DNA of 64,000 nucleotides from Ophioderma brevispina (taxonomy: Eukaryota; Echinodermata; Ophiuroidea; Amphilepidida; Ophiodermatidae). The position numbers and the translations under genes were made by a program. Below the pieces are notes generated by a model. The model did no database searches. It saw nothing but the letters and a program-made list of their open reading frames with translations, and was not told the origin of the DNA. Position 1 is the stretch's first letter; each line of letters starts with the position of its first letter. The stretch is taken from contig JAMKCH010001618.1 of NCBI GenBank assembly GCA_023653785.1, positions 1 to 64,000 on the forward strand, given 5' to 3'. This document shows, piece after piece, positions 36,201-45,029 of this stretch.

Positions 36201-36442
36201 GGACAAACCGGATACGATACTCACGGTCGGGGGACCGCAATGTTTTTTTTTATTAAAAAGTAATCTCAAATATTATTTACCATAAAATATTTCACATGTT
36301 TTTATTGTCTTTCCACCAACAGGTTCATGTGGCCGTTTATTATTATCCCTACTTTGTGTTCTTTGGCTGGCCTTTGGTGTTCTTCACCCTAATACTACCC
36401 CTGTTGAAGACGAATAGGCGAATTAAGAAACCAGATGGATAA
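24168..36442 (+). CDS. LPCAT3: LPCAT3/MBOAT5-like lysophospholipid acyltransferase gene (partial, multi-exon)
   Basis: Members of this family are multi-pass ER enzymes that transfer acyl-CoA acyl groups, preferentially polyunsaturated, to lysophospholipids in the Lands cycle. Six exons in correct order match the family: a transmembrane exon; a YDMTWTTPQCIM/RMIGLA exon; a LSDDQK...GGYFAGPQ exon; a MTGLTYNG...LWDAC exon; an exon with LLFLAMWHGW holding the presumed catalytic histidine; and a C-terminal exon ending in RRIKKPDG. The YDxxWTxPxC and GLxFNG-like motifs point to MBOAT5 rather than MBOAT1/2/7. The N-terminal exons, the segment between GPQ and the MTGL exon, and the exon before the C-terminal one were not found. 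Four internal exons need 1-3 single-base indels to stay in frame, mostly at homopolymers. I read this as assembly error in a live gene, but a pseudogene is not excluded. Confidence 0.8.
25017..25144 (+). CDS. LPCAT3: LPCAT3-like exon: YDMTWTTPQC motif
   Basis: The acceptor TTTATCTTTACAG ends at 25016 and the donor GTAGGA starts at 25145. The start, GYELLPMHYI, continues the previous exon in phase 0. After a one-base slip it reads EYDMTWTTPQCIM, then RMIGLA and, after another slip, DLYDG. The order YDxxWTxPxC, LxxxGLA, DxxDG is characteristic of MBOAT5/LPCAT3. Confidence 0.82.
25902..26010 (+). CDS. LPCAT3: LPCAT3-like exon: GGYFAGPQ motif
   Basis: A strong polypyrimidine acceptor (TTTTTTTTCATTGTATTCAG) precedes 25902. 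The exon opens KQLSDDQKTSMHC. After slips at an AAA/CCC-rich stretch (about 25941-25955) it gives a PPS(I)LEI-like segment, and it ends YGGYFAGPQ followed by GTAGTT. The G-G-x-x-x-G-P-Q box is conserved across MBOATs, and the preceding LSxDQK matches LPCAT3. The next exon is not evident, because only 20 bp separate this donor from the nearest AG. Confidence 0.82.
26100..27540. other. Intronic sequence without recognised features
   Basis: The direct repeat GTAACGTATCTGTC occurs at about 26393 and 26751. A run of about 13 G residues lies near 27178-27191. No exon matching the missing part of the acyltransferase was identified. Confidence 0.4.
27548..27884. mobile_element. ~340-bp MITE, copy 1
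   Basis: The terminal inverted repeats read AAGGTGCAACGAGAG at the left and CTCTCGGCACTTT at the right. The interior is about 70% similar by eye to 49026-49395, sharing TCGATATCTTCAGGAG-like, CCCATCTAAAAGGA, GAATGTTTCTT-like and TTGGGTGCCTCAAAATCTCT segments. No coding potential is seen. Flanking TAA on both sides suggests a TA or TTAA target. Confidence 0.75.
27890..29700. other. Intronic sequence; one unexplained (-) open frame
   Basis: On the - strand, 28226-28465 is open and includes YVSTFHEDVAVYFEPKGGK, an unusually protein-like stretch of mixed composition, followed by ILTGDICFNMNEFGS. I do not recognise it. It could be an exon of an antisense gene or chance. Nothing else in this interval is recognisable. 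Confidence 0.35.
29713..30325 (-). repeat. Dispersed pyrimidine-rich repeat, copy 2 (inverted)
   Basis: Read on the - strand it begins AGTAAGTAAAAAGTAGTAAA and has GTTAAACATCCG, then GGGGGTTGCCGGATCTCACC, a C/T-rich body, AAGCCCTTCTTAAAATA and a segment encoding PIPTYNIRLRQMVHRLFQ. The same ordered blocks occur at 7630 and 30415. It is head to head with copy 3, about 100 bp apart. Confidence 0.62.
30415..30815 (+). repeat. Dispersed pyrimidine-rich repeat, copy 3
   Basis: It begins AGTAGTAGTAGTAAATC, then TTAAATCCGGTTTGTCC and a C/T-rich body. An open frame (30449-30811) ends with LPIPTYNIRLHYQVHRFFHT, which closely matches the frame in copy 2. Conservation of this peptide across copies hints that the parent element may once have been coding. 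Confidence 0.62.
30820..31580. other. Intronic sequence without recognised features
   Basis: No exon or structured repeat is seen. A B-box-like GGGTTCAAGACC at about 31470 is isolated, with no matching A box. Confidence 0.4.
31588..31710 (+). CDS. LPCAT3: LPCAT3-like exon: MTGLTYNG...LWDAC
   Basis: The acceptor CTCAATATTGATTTCAG ends at 31587 and the donor GTAATG starts at 31711. In phase 0 it reads DAVCIMTGLTYNGRDESGK. After one surplus base in GCATTTATGG (about 31648-31657) it continues LWDACLGAKAWDYEVSLTLR. LPCAT3 has a closely matching block (VCILTGLGFNG ... WDACANMKVW), so the identification is strong despite the frameshift. Confidence 0.82.
32512..32609 (+). CDS. Candidate LPCAT3-like exon preceding the WHG exon
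   Basis: An acceptor (TTTTGTATTAG) lies just before 32512 and a donor GTAAGT just after 32609, a plausible 98-bp exon in the right place. In one frame it reads LIKPTMYTNGIINWQMNISIY. This only loosely resembles the TN-x-W...YIF segment expected here, and the first codons contain a stop in that frame. It is included as a candidate only. Confidence 0.3.
32684..32998 (-). mobile_element. tRNA-derived SINE
   Basis: On the - strand the head reads TGGTGCAGTGG (A box), GATCAGCACTCGCCTCACAA and GGGTTCGAGCAC (B box), a clear tRNA-like promoter. It is followed by TTTATCTCGCTTGCCTCTC and ATAATGGGTACC. The core matches the SINE at 23.74 kb. Flanking TTTTCACATTTTG and CAAAATGTGAAA are inverted relative to each other rather than a direct target duplication, which is unusual. 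It lies in an intron of the acyltransferase gene in antisense orientation. Confidence 0.8.
33110..33258 (+). CDS. LPCAT3: LPCAT3-like exon with catalytic WHG motif
   Basis: The acceptor TTTTACCTCTCTTACAG ends at 33109 and the donor GTATGTG begins at 33259. The main frame reads NRYISQLCTLLFLAMWHGW (about 33140-33196), carrying the MBOAT histidine in LWHG context. The 5' part resembles YIFxKLKxLG after compensating single-base slips. A slip after the WHG motif restores GYYLHF, the conserved GY(Y/L)xxF segment, and the exon ends in ETQ. Three or so homopolymer indels are needed. WHG plus GYY is diagnostic for MBOAT acyltransferases. Confidence 0.85.
33300..36300. other. Intron(s) of the acyltransferase; unresolved candidate exons
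   Basis: At 34803-34944 an open stretch lies between an acceptor (ATCTTGTTCTAG) and a donor (GTAAGT). It reads QLDYPQLTARTNLKYHC and then SSENVAAVILGLTHW, but I cannot match it to the expected acyltransferase segment. At 34637-34837 a hydrophobic open frame (VLLVLLTVVLCNCLYTFNHI) ends in SSADSKN. Either could be an exon of this gene or chance. A GC-richer block at 35900-36240 is listed separately. Confidence 0.35.
35897..36240. repeat. GC-rich block, possible retroposon fragment
   Basis: This 340-bp block, richer in GC and CpG than its surroundings, runs from GGCCGGCTACGGGTATCCTG to CGGTCGGGGGACCGCAATG. Its composition resembles the 5' region of a LINE (RTE-like) or a SINE, but I find no diagnostic promoter box or protein motif. 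Confidence 0.3.
36323..36442 (+). CDS. LPCAT3: LPCAT3-like C-terminal exon
   Basis: The acceptor TTGTCTTTCCACCAACAG ends at 36322. In phase 0 the exon encodes 39 residues: VHVAVYYYPYFVFFGWPL, then VFFTLILPLL and a basic tail KTNRRIKKPDG before TAA (36440-36442). The last transmembrane helix of LPCAT3, with its YxxxYFxGH and LPxI-like wording, and its short lysine-rich cytosolic tail match. In the family the lysines near the C-terminus act in ER retention. The frame is intact. Confidence 0.72.
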   Translation, partial: VHVAVYYYPYFVFFGWPLVFFTLILPLLKTNRRIKKPDG

Positions 36443-36479
36443 GGGACAAGAGAGCAATGGGGCCAATAGGTGAGATATG

Positions 36480-36692
36480 ATGATAATATAATTTACAACT
36501 ATTACCACTACTTTGGAATACATAAGCTGCCATGCACTGCACAAGCATTCCTTTTGGGTGGCGCTCAATTGACAATATGTTTCCTAGATTGCCTCTGGTT
36601 AAGGAGAGGCAATCAATAATAAAGTGTCCTTCCCAAGACCACAACCTGGTTGGTAGTGGACTCAAACCCCTGGACTTCACATAGCTTTATAA
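36480..36692 (-). mobile_element. tRNA-SINE fragment
   Basis: On the - strand the B-box-like GGGGTTTGAGTCCACTACCA is followed by CTTGGGAAGGACACTTTATT, then GATTGCCTCTCC and a tail with ATTATATTATCATCAT. The part after the B box follows the same plan as the SINEs at 23.74 and 32.7 kb. It lies just downstream of the acyltransferase stop codon. Confidence 0.55.
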
Positions 36693-37045
36693 CAGATCTA
36701 CTATTATTATGAGATCTGTCTGTGAGTCTGTCTGCATGCTATGCCTTTTCGTTTATGCTTTGACGATCTGGGCTGATATTTGGCCTGAAGGTAGTGGGGG
36801 GGGGATGACAGTCCCTGACCTTTTGGGCAGGGTTTTGGAGTGAACGCCAAAGTCAAAGGTCAATCTAGAAGGTAAATTTGCTTAGAACTGCCCTATATGA
36901 CCACACTTTGGTCAAAAGGACTGCTGAGCTGAGTAAGAACCAATCTGAGGTCAAAAGTCGCACACAAGGTCAAGGTCACACACGGGAATGATCAACTAGA
37001 ATCCCAACCTTCATTCTTATTATCCATTATATACATTACGAAATG

Positions 37046-37215
37046 ATCCACTATGCATTTTTTGTGCTCAAAAGGCCTTGATACACCCCTATTGCCACAT
37101 GCGCCCATGCCTAGTAGCGGTCCCATGCTTGCATCAGTACGCCCATCCATGACGTCACTTGCATCCAGAATCCTTTGCTAATTTTGTTGTCTCCTTTGGG
37201 GGCCCCATGTGAAAT
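37046..37215. repeat. DIRS-A left inverted terminal repeat
   Basis: Blocks TTTTTGTGCTCAAAAGGCCT, CACCCCTATTGCCACAT, CCCATGCCTAGTAG and CATCCATGACGTCAC occur here. As reverse complements they recur in the same relative order at 57450-57605 and again at 59467-59615. The left copy lacks about 15 bp next to CCACAT that the right copies have. Confidence 0.82.
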
Positions 37216-37937
37216 TTTAAGGGATTTAAACATCATATTTTCCCTTTATCGTCCGATTATCGGCGATTTTTTTTATGTAATATAATATGCTGATAACATC
37301 TACCTCTACTACGGTTCGTCGGAGTTGTGGATGATGATGTGTTGGTGCAGTTTGAGATGTTTTCTTTTGACCGGAATCCGGAGGTTTGCTAAGGAGTGGA
37401 ATTCGAAGATTTCTACGGAGTGAATTCGGAAGCGTAACATAAGTATCAGATATATATTAATGTTAATTATTATCCCTCACATGGTTTCCCCGCGGGCCTC
37501 AGGCCATTTGTTTCGCGCTGCTCGTACTGCTGGTGTTAAGTGGGCTTATTCCTTGGCCAGGTTTAGCTCCCCCCATGTAAGTCCACACCCCTAGACCGCC
37601 AGGGCATCTTCAGGATATGTCCCTGTCTCCGGTGTCTTCTCCTTTGCAATTAGTTATAGTTATATTATTTTTTCGCCCTTGTCTATAGCCCGCGGTGCAA
37701 CATGTCATTTGTGTCTCACAGCGTACTACCAAGCTCGTGCCATAATCTCAAATTTTTTTCAAAATCTTGGGGGGGGGGTGCCCAAAGGGGGGATGTCTTC
37801 TGCTGTCTCCGTCTTGTCCTTCTTGGCCCTGTAATTCTGCTCTAAACTACCCTTTTTGGAACGCCCGATTCTCGGTGCGGTCCATCCTATCGTATCTAAC
37901 AACCGTTACAAGTATGTATTACTTTTGATTTTGCAGA

Positions 37938-38580
37938 ATGAAGGAACCGCTTCAAAAATGTTCTGGATGTAAAGAGTCCTTCTAGGACAAGACTAAGACC
38001 CGCATGAATTGTGTAAAGTGCAGAAGCTGTTCAAGATGAGACCTTGTATATACCAAATGGGTAGACAACTTGGAGATCCTAATTCTTTGATGATTGGACG
38101 TGTATATGGAATAAAGTTAAAGAGACCAGCAAGGCTAAGACGGCTCCATCTCCGTTCAGGGCATCTCCCTCCGGGTCGTTTCACACCTGTGAAGTTTCTA
38201 CCTCTACCACTCAACCTAGACTACTTCAAGAGCATTCAAGTTCTACCTTTGGTCTAGCTTCCCACGTATTATTCTACTACGGGTTGCACAGAGCTATTAA
38301 ACGTTTATAGGGCAAGTTTCGGCCACCACCTCTGTCAGATTGTGATGAGAAGGGCCGTTGATTTATGGTAATCCGAGTGGATTAAGTGATTACTAACGAC
38401 TGGCTGGTCTATCCATTCCCTTCCATTATGTGAATTGGAAAGATTATCAACGGTTGATTAGCCCAAATGACGGTGCCGTCTCTATACGGGTCAAGAGAAT
38501 CCAGCCCGGCCTATTGCCTGTACAATACACTCAAGTGATCTAACGGCGTCTCGGGTCTCACAGCCGAATAGAAATTCTTG
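37938..38580 (+). pseudogene. DIRS-A gag N-terminus with cysteine-rich motif
   Basis: After an acceptor-like TTTTGCAG an ATG (37938) opens a frame reading MKEPLQKCSGCKESF. After a stop/slip it continues TRMNCVKCRSC. A CxxC ... CxxCRxC pattern at the start of ORF1 is known from DIRS/Ngaro-type gag proteins and probably binds zinc. The continuation is broken by multiple frame changes. Sequence to about 38580 keeps a coding-like, less AT-rich composition. Confidence 0.5.
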
Positions 38581-38589
38581 CCTCAGTCC

Positions 38590-40756
38590 TTAGTAATTCA
38601 CAATACTTTGAAATAGGCATATCATGCCATACTTTTTATATCTGCTGAATTTGACTGGGTTTTATGTAGAAGCTATGCAGAGCACAAAATTGAACAAAAA
38701 TTTTTAAAAAATTATGAATATCGGATAAAGCGTTCCCAGATTTACAGATTTTTATTATTTTTATTTTCGGCCTTTTCCTGAAATTAGTCTATGGCGTTTT
38801 ACTATATAATAGTGATAGTACATGGCCCCATGATGACAGAAGAGCAGAAAACAATAGAAATTCTAGCACATTTAAAATGTTATTTTATTCTAAAATTTTT
38901 TAATTCACAATCTTAGCTACAGATTCATATGTGCAACATAAAATGTTTGGGCATTGGGACTTGGATGAAATAAAATTCCAAAGTCAAAACACTCATTAAA
39001 AAGGTTGCCAGGCCAACCAAATATACCGGAACACTGGCAATCAGCCCATTTTTAGCAATATTGATGCTTTGTACCCTACATCCATACCATGTTGCTACAG
39101 ACTTCATATTTGGCAACATACTCTGTTTGGGTCCATTGTGACGTGATGAAATAAAATTCAAGTCAAACATTCATTAAAAAGGTTGCCATGGCAACCAATC
39201 CTACCGAAAAATGCCCAATTTAGCCCATTTTTATCAATATTTGATGCTTTTACCCGACATCCATACAATGTGCTAACGACTTCATATTTGGCAACATAAA
39301 TTTTGGGCAATTGTGACTTGTATTAAATAAAATTCAAGTCGAAACTTCATTACAAAGGTTTGCCCTGGGCAACCCAATCATACCGATAAAATGGCCAATT
39401 TCGCCATTTTTAGCAATATTTGGCACTTTGTACCATCCATACATGTAATACGGACGTCATATTTGGTTCCCATATGTTTTTGGGCAATTGTGACTTGATT
39501 GAAATAAAATCAAAGCCAAATATTGATTAAATGGTTACCATGCAACCAAATATACCAATAATGCATTTTACCTTTAAGTGGTTGCCATGGCAGGTTAAAA
39601 ATATCTTTAAAAAAAGGCAACCGATTAATACAAATTTCACCCTTTTTTTTTACGCATATTTGACAAAAGGACAAAGGTCCTCTAAAGAGAAAAAAAAGTG
39701 TGGCAGCCTATTCTTTAATAACATTATTTCATGATTGTACCAAGTAATTCAGACAACAGTTTTGTTTTCTTCTCATTGAAACCCGTACGTTCATATTTTT
39801 ATGATTTTTTTTTTTTACTCATTTTTTTGTTTTAAAAAAAGAAAAATATTTTTTTCAGATTTAAAACCATGAAAAAGTGCCATTTTAATTTATTTCCCGA
39901 TTCAGGAGTAGTGTACTAAATGGACCAGCCTAAACTTGACGTATAGGGTGCCCTTATACCCCATCAGTGAAGTCCAAACCCCAAATGGTGATCAAGTTTC
40001 TACCGGCAATCCCCCAACACTGGCAAGAAAATCATCTCATTTCACGACAGATTGTGCATTAATTATAACCTAACACCTACCATGGTCAGTATCCTTCAGT
40101 ATTGCTAACTGACTGGCTGGTGTCAGTCCTACCAGCGTATGGTTTTGTATGGTTTAAGAGCTGAAGTGAAAACTAAATGGTAACTGTTTTGAAGGGTACA
40201 TCATGACTATGGGGCTACTGCTAGGCTAGGACAGCGCTTGGGGAGGTTAACTTATATTGTGGTCTTATCAAATATTATTAGAATTCATAACAATAAGATA
40301 TTGCCTGGAAAGTTCAGTTGACAACAACTTTGTTATTTGTTGGATGACCACATTTACAGCGCGTATCAGCCATATCGTCAGCTGATCTGAGCGTGTGTGT
40401 GACAGATTTTAAATGGCGTCGGAAACCCGGAAGTCACGTTGCTACTCGTGACGGCTCACGAGCTCCGGTGCGGGGTGATCTCTTCGAATTTCGACTTTGC
40501 TGTTTGTTGAATATTGTTGAAGGATAGATTTACTACTATATCACGATTTTCATGCCGGATGCTCAAAAGTTGGAAAAATACGGCAGTTTTGGGACCCATC
40601 TTTCGCCGTGTATTACACTTGAGTAAGCAATCAATTTGGAAATCGTTGGCACCCTGGTATGACGTCAGATTTTTATGAATGCATACCCAAATAGGGCAAT
40701 GTTAGGACCACGTGATCACACCGGGAAAGCCCCAAACCTTAGCACAGCTGAAAATA
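38590..40756. other. AT-rich block interrupting DIRS-A gag, with 177-bp tandem repeat
   Basis: Composition shifts abruptly to AT-rich and no gag-like sequence is found. A tandem array occupies 38920-39600 (separate entry). Near 40405-40450 lies a CpG-containing segment with ATGGCGTCGG, an ETS-like CCGGAAGT and CACGTTGC. It could be a promoter or part of an element untranslated region. This block may be an insertion into DIRS-A or a misjoined piece. Confidence 0.4.
38920..39600 (+). repeat. ~177-bp tandem repeat (four units)
   Basis: Units recur at about 38925, 39102, 39282 and 39456. They are built from TTCATATTTGGCAACATA, TTGTGACTTGATGAAATAAA, GGTTGCCATGGCAACCAA (itself palindromic) and a CCCATTTTTAGCAATATT block. 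Later units accumulate indels. Confidence 0.85.
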
Positions 40757-43700
40757 GCCAAAATCAGTCAGTGCCGCGGTGAAATTTCAATCAGTCCGTG
40801 CGCGGTGAATGCAAAATGAGATTTTGTACAATATTACTCTTGCTGTTTCGGACAGTTTTACTGCTTGTACTCTACGACATTTGGCAGGTAGTAGTAATAG
40901 CCTTTCTACAACATGATCGAAATCAGATTTTGAAAATATTCCAACCTTACTATTTTATACAATTTTTTTCAAAAAGTTGTGTGTTAGACGGTGTGCTGTG
41001 CTTAGCGTTGTGTACGTGTGCTACGTGCGTGATTTCAGGGGTTTTGCAGTGGCGTATGAACATGCTACTTGAAAGTCAGCCGGCTCTCTTTAATCCGTGG
41101 TGTGAAACTTAAACAACCTCAGTCCTCCGGCATCGTATTGTTGCAGTTGATTAAGAACTGAGAGGCGACTCCGTTGCTAGCCGTGAAGGAAGCCCAGCGG
41201 CCTTTGTTAAACCTTATTGATGGCGGATATTGGTTATGAATAACGGTACCGTTGGTACTCGTAAGTCTGGCGGCTGGGTGACCGTATGTGATGATGTTAT
41301 AGAAGTAATTTATGAGTATAGATAATTCTATAATCAGCTCTCCACCTCTTGACGGCCGTGTCTTACGTACCGTGGCTATGACTCATTACGTTGCGGCAGG
41401 GGCCACCGATGTCCCGAATAGTATCCCGACGGGTCATTAGTTTTATGTCAGAGTTGGAACATGAGACTTTGTATGATGATGGCGGAGTTAGATATTTCTT
41501 TCATGCAGACAAAGAGTTTCCCTCCTTGCTTTGAAGGAAGTTTATTGTTGTTCATTAGGGGTGTATTACGATTAGGGAAATTTAATTTCATCCACTTCTC
41601 AAGATTACAGTTGTTTCCGGTCCGCCTGTCCGGTCCACCTATTTAACTTTCGGGCCGTCTCCGTGGTTCTCCGGGTGTGAATTATTCCACCGTTCCTCGC
41701 CGATTCAACCTTCCGGGTCCCCCTCAAAAAGTTCTTCGAATTCCAAATTATACACCACTTCTCCATCGGGCCAACCGTCGGGTCGTCACCTATCTTCTTC
41801 AGCGACCATGTTCACCGTCTCCTTCCGTTTAAGTCTATCGCTAGCCGTCGTCGTAGTTCCAGAAAGAGTTCTTTTCCATCTGTATATTCATCTTGTATTA
41901 GGAAGGATAAGGATCAATCTACTGTCTTCTAGACATCGCTCCCCTTCCAGGGGTCGCAATCCACTACGCAACCTCTCCAGATAGTCAACGTAGACGACGA
42001 TCTACTGAGGAAGTGCGAATTTAGACCATTATGATAGGTAGTCTTCTTCAGAGAGACTTGTTCCAGTCATCGCTGCCGACGTTCTCCGGTACATGGAAGC
42101 TCTCAGGTTTTAGAATACTTTCTCCTCTACTCCTATAAAAAAAACAGAAAAATAAAAGTCTCACACAAGGAGTAGAAATAGTCCCATCAAGATTCTCCTA
42201 GCCCTGACATCTCGAGTATTGATCTAGAGGCTCTCCTTCAGGTAGTTCTTCGCGTCTAGGATCTAGTTCTATTATCGGAAGGATTCTTCTGGTTCAAGAC
42301 TTAGTGGAGATTCTTCTCATAGTACTATTAGACCAATTCTGATCAGTAAGAAGAAAGCAGTGGCTTTTCCTCAGCGTTTTCAACTTACAGAACTTTCCTC
42401 TAGTATAGCTGACATTGCCTCTTATTATGATTCCTCCGTTAAAGATCAAATTGAACAATGTCAGTCATTCTGTATCAAGGCCTAAATAGGATGATTTTCT
42501 CCAATTTCGAGTTAAGAAACTATACCCTGTGAAAAGGGAAGTCGTTCACACCATGGTGTACTGAATCCTGAAGTTGTTACGTCTGCTTATGTTGATAGGG
42601 AATCATCCTCTCATGACTCTACAATTGAGTCATCGTAAAAGCCAAAATCCTCCAGTCCCGCAGTGAATTTCCAATCAGTCAGTTCCGCGGTGAATGGCAA
42701 AATGAGATTTTGTACACTATTACCTTGCTGTTTCGGCCGGACAGTTTTACTGCGTGTATCGTAACGAATTGGCATGTAGTGTAATAGGCCTTTCTAAACA
42801 TGGATCTGAAATCAGATTTTGAAAATATTCAAAACCGTTTTTTAATACATTTTCACAAAAGTTGTGGTTTGACGGTGCTGTGCTTTAGCGCGGTTGTGTA
42901 CTGGTGGCTACGTGCTGTTTCAGGGGTTGTGCAGGGTGTGATTGACTGCCTACTTTAAAGTCAGCCTGGCTCTCTTTATCCGTGGGTGTGACACTTAATC
43001 AACCTCAGTTCACCGGCATCCGTAGTGTTGCATTTGATTAAGAACTGATGGCAACTCCCGTGGCGTCATTGAATGAAGCCCAGCCGCCTTTGTTAAGACT
43101 TATTGATGCGGATATGTTATTACTACCTGTACCCCGGGTGGTACTCGTAGTCTGGCGCCTGGTGCCCGTATGTGATGATGTTATAGAAGTAATTTATAAG
43201 TATGATGCCTAATTCTATAATCACTCCTACACCTCTTACGGCCGTGTATTTACGTGCCGTGGCTATGACTCATTAGTTCGGCAGGGGCCACCGATGTTAC
43301 CGATAGTATAACCGACGGGTCATGAGTTTATGTCAGAGGACATGAAGACTTTGTATGATGATGGCGGAGTTAGATATTCTTTCAATGAAGACCAAGAGTT
43401 TTCCCGCCTGGCTTTTAATGAAGTTTAGTGTTGTTCATTATGCAGAGGTGTATTACATTAGGGAAATTTAATTTCTCCACTTTCTATACCAAGATTACAG
43501 TAGTTTCCGGTCCCGCAGCGTCCCCTAGTTAACTTTCGGGACCGCTCCGTGGTTCTTCCGTGGTGAATTATTCTCACGTTCCTTCCGCCGATCAACCGTC
43601 GTGTCCCGCATCAAAGTTCTTCGAATGCAAATTATACTACCACTTCTACATCAGGCCCGTCGGAGATCGTCACCTATCTTCTTCAGCGACCTGTTCACCG

Positions 43701-44590
43701 TCCCTTCCGTTCAAGTCAATCGACTAGCTGTCGTCGTAGATCCAGAAGAGTTCTTCTCCATCTTTATATTCATCCTGTATTAGGAGGATAAAGGCTTCTG
43801 AATATCTAAGCGGGGTGGCTATTTCTAGACCTTTGCGCTCCTTCCTCCCTTCCAGGGTTCGCAGTCCACACGGCAAGTCTTCCAGTGATAGTCTACGTAG
43901 ACGACGGATCTCACTGAAGAATTGCGAACTTGTTTTAGACCATGATGTAAAGGTACCTTCTCCTCTTCAGAGAGACTTTCCAGTCATCGCTGGCGACGTT
44001 TCTCCGGACAGGGATATAGGCTCTAAGTTTTAGAATACTTTCTCCGCTACGCCTACAAGTCCTCACACAATAGTAGAATAGTCATTAAGATTCTCCTCGC
44101 CATGACTATCGAAGATCTATAGGCTCTCCTTCAGGTAGTTCTTCACGTCTAGGATCAAGTTCTATGATCAGAAGGATTCTTTTCTCGTTGCTTCAAGACA
44201 TGTGGAGAATTCTTCTCATAAGACGATTAGACCAAGTTCTCTGAATCATGGTTAAGAGACAGCAGTGGCTTCCTTCTCCTCACGTTTCTCAACGTAGAAC
44301 TTAGAAGAGTCACCTAACGGACTTTTCGTCTCTAGTATAGTCATACATTGCCCTCTTATTTAATGAATTCCCTCCATTCAAGGATCATATTGAACAATGT
44401 CCAGTCCATCTCTGTGTATCACGCCTAAATAGGATGATTTCTCTCCACGTTTAGAGTTTAAGACATCTATACCTGTGAATAAGGGCACTTTTCTGTTTCG
44501 ACCAATACCATGGTGTAAACTGAATCCTGAAGGTGCTTCTTACATCTGTTATGTTGAAGGGATCTATCTCTCATGACTCTACAATGATTT
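40757..44590 (+). repeat. Tandem direct duplication of DIRS-A gag region (2 x ~1.9 kb)
   Basis: Segment 40757-42636 is repeated as 42640-44590 over its whole length. Matching pairs include GCAAAATGAGATTTTGTACA (40809 and about 42697), TTTGTATGATGATGGCGGAG (41467 and about 43351) and a CATGACTCTACAAT end (42612 and 44572). The copies differ mainly by one-base insertions and deletions, the profile of raw long reads. It may be a real tandem duplication or an unmerged overlap at a gap-fill junction. Confidence 0.85.
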
Positions 44591-45020
44591 CTATTCGTAC
44601 CAAAGAACCTTCCTCATGTGCCAGCTTCTGTGATACAGTCCGAACTTAAGATCATTAATGCTATCAACCCATACGGCTGATGCTACTGCCGCTTCATACT
44701 GCACATTCTATTCAGGGCACTCTCCATCTAGAGCGCATGCTTGTTGATAGCTTCGTGGTAGAGGTCTCTGATTTGATGAGGTATACTAAATTGAAAGAGA
44801 TTTCCCATATTTATGGAGCTCCCTTATTCGATGTTGACTCTTTCCTGACTGAAGATTTCGAAGACCTACGTACCTATCTCCCAATGTTTGCTGCCGCCCT
44901 TTTTGGCGGGCGGCCGTTTTGGTGTCTCAATCGCACGGTTCTGTGATTCTGTGCCTCTACGTTCTTTGCAACGACCGTCTTATTCTTTCAGACCTCGTCT
45001 CAGTGCTGCTTAAGCAGCAT
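40757..45020 (+). pseudogene. DIRS-A gag-like region, fragmented
   Basis: Short translated pieces in changing frames have gag-like content: DDVIEVIYEY (about 41290), Ser/Arg-rich runs (41820-42000 and 43680-43960), then at 44680-44946 an open piece with YTKLKEISHIYGAPLFDVD and EDLRTYLPMFAAALFGG. The last piece is a helix-rich segment located just before the reverse transcriptase, as in DIRS ORF1. The whole is unreadable as one frame and is partly present twice. Confidence 0.5.
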
Positions 45021-45029
45021 TTGTCTAAA

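Noticed and set aside
38920..39600. CRISPR-like array
   Set aside because: The units are contiguous tandem repeats of about 177 bp with no unique spacers, in a eukaryotic context.
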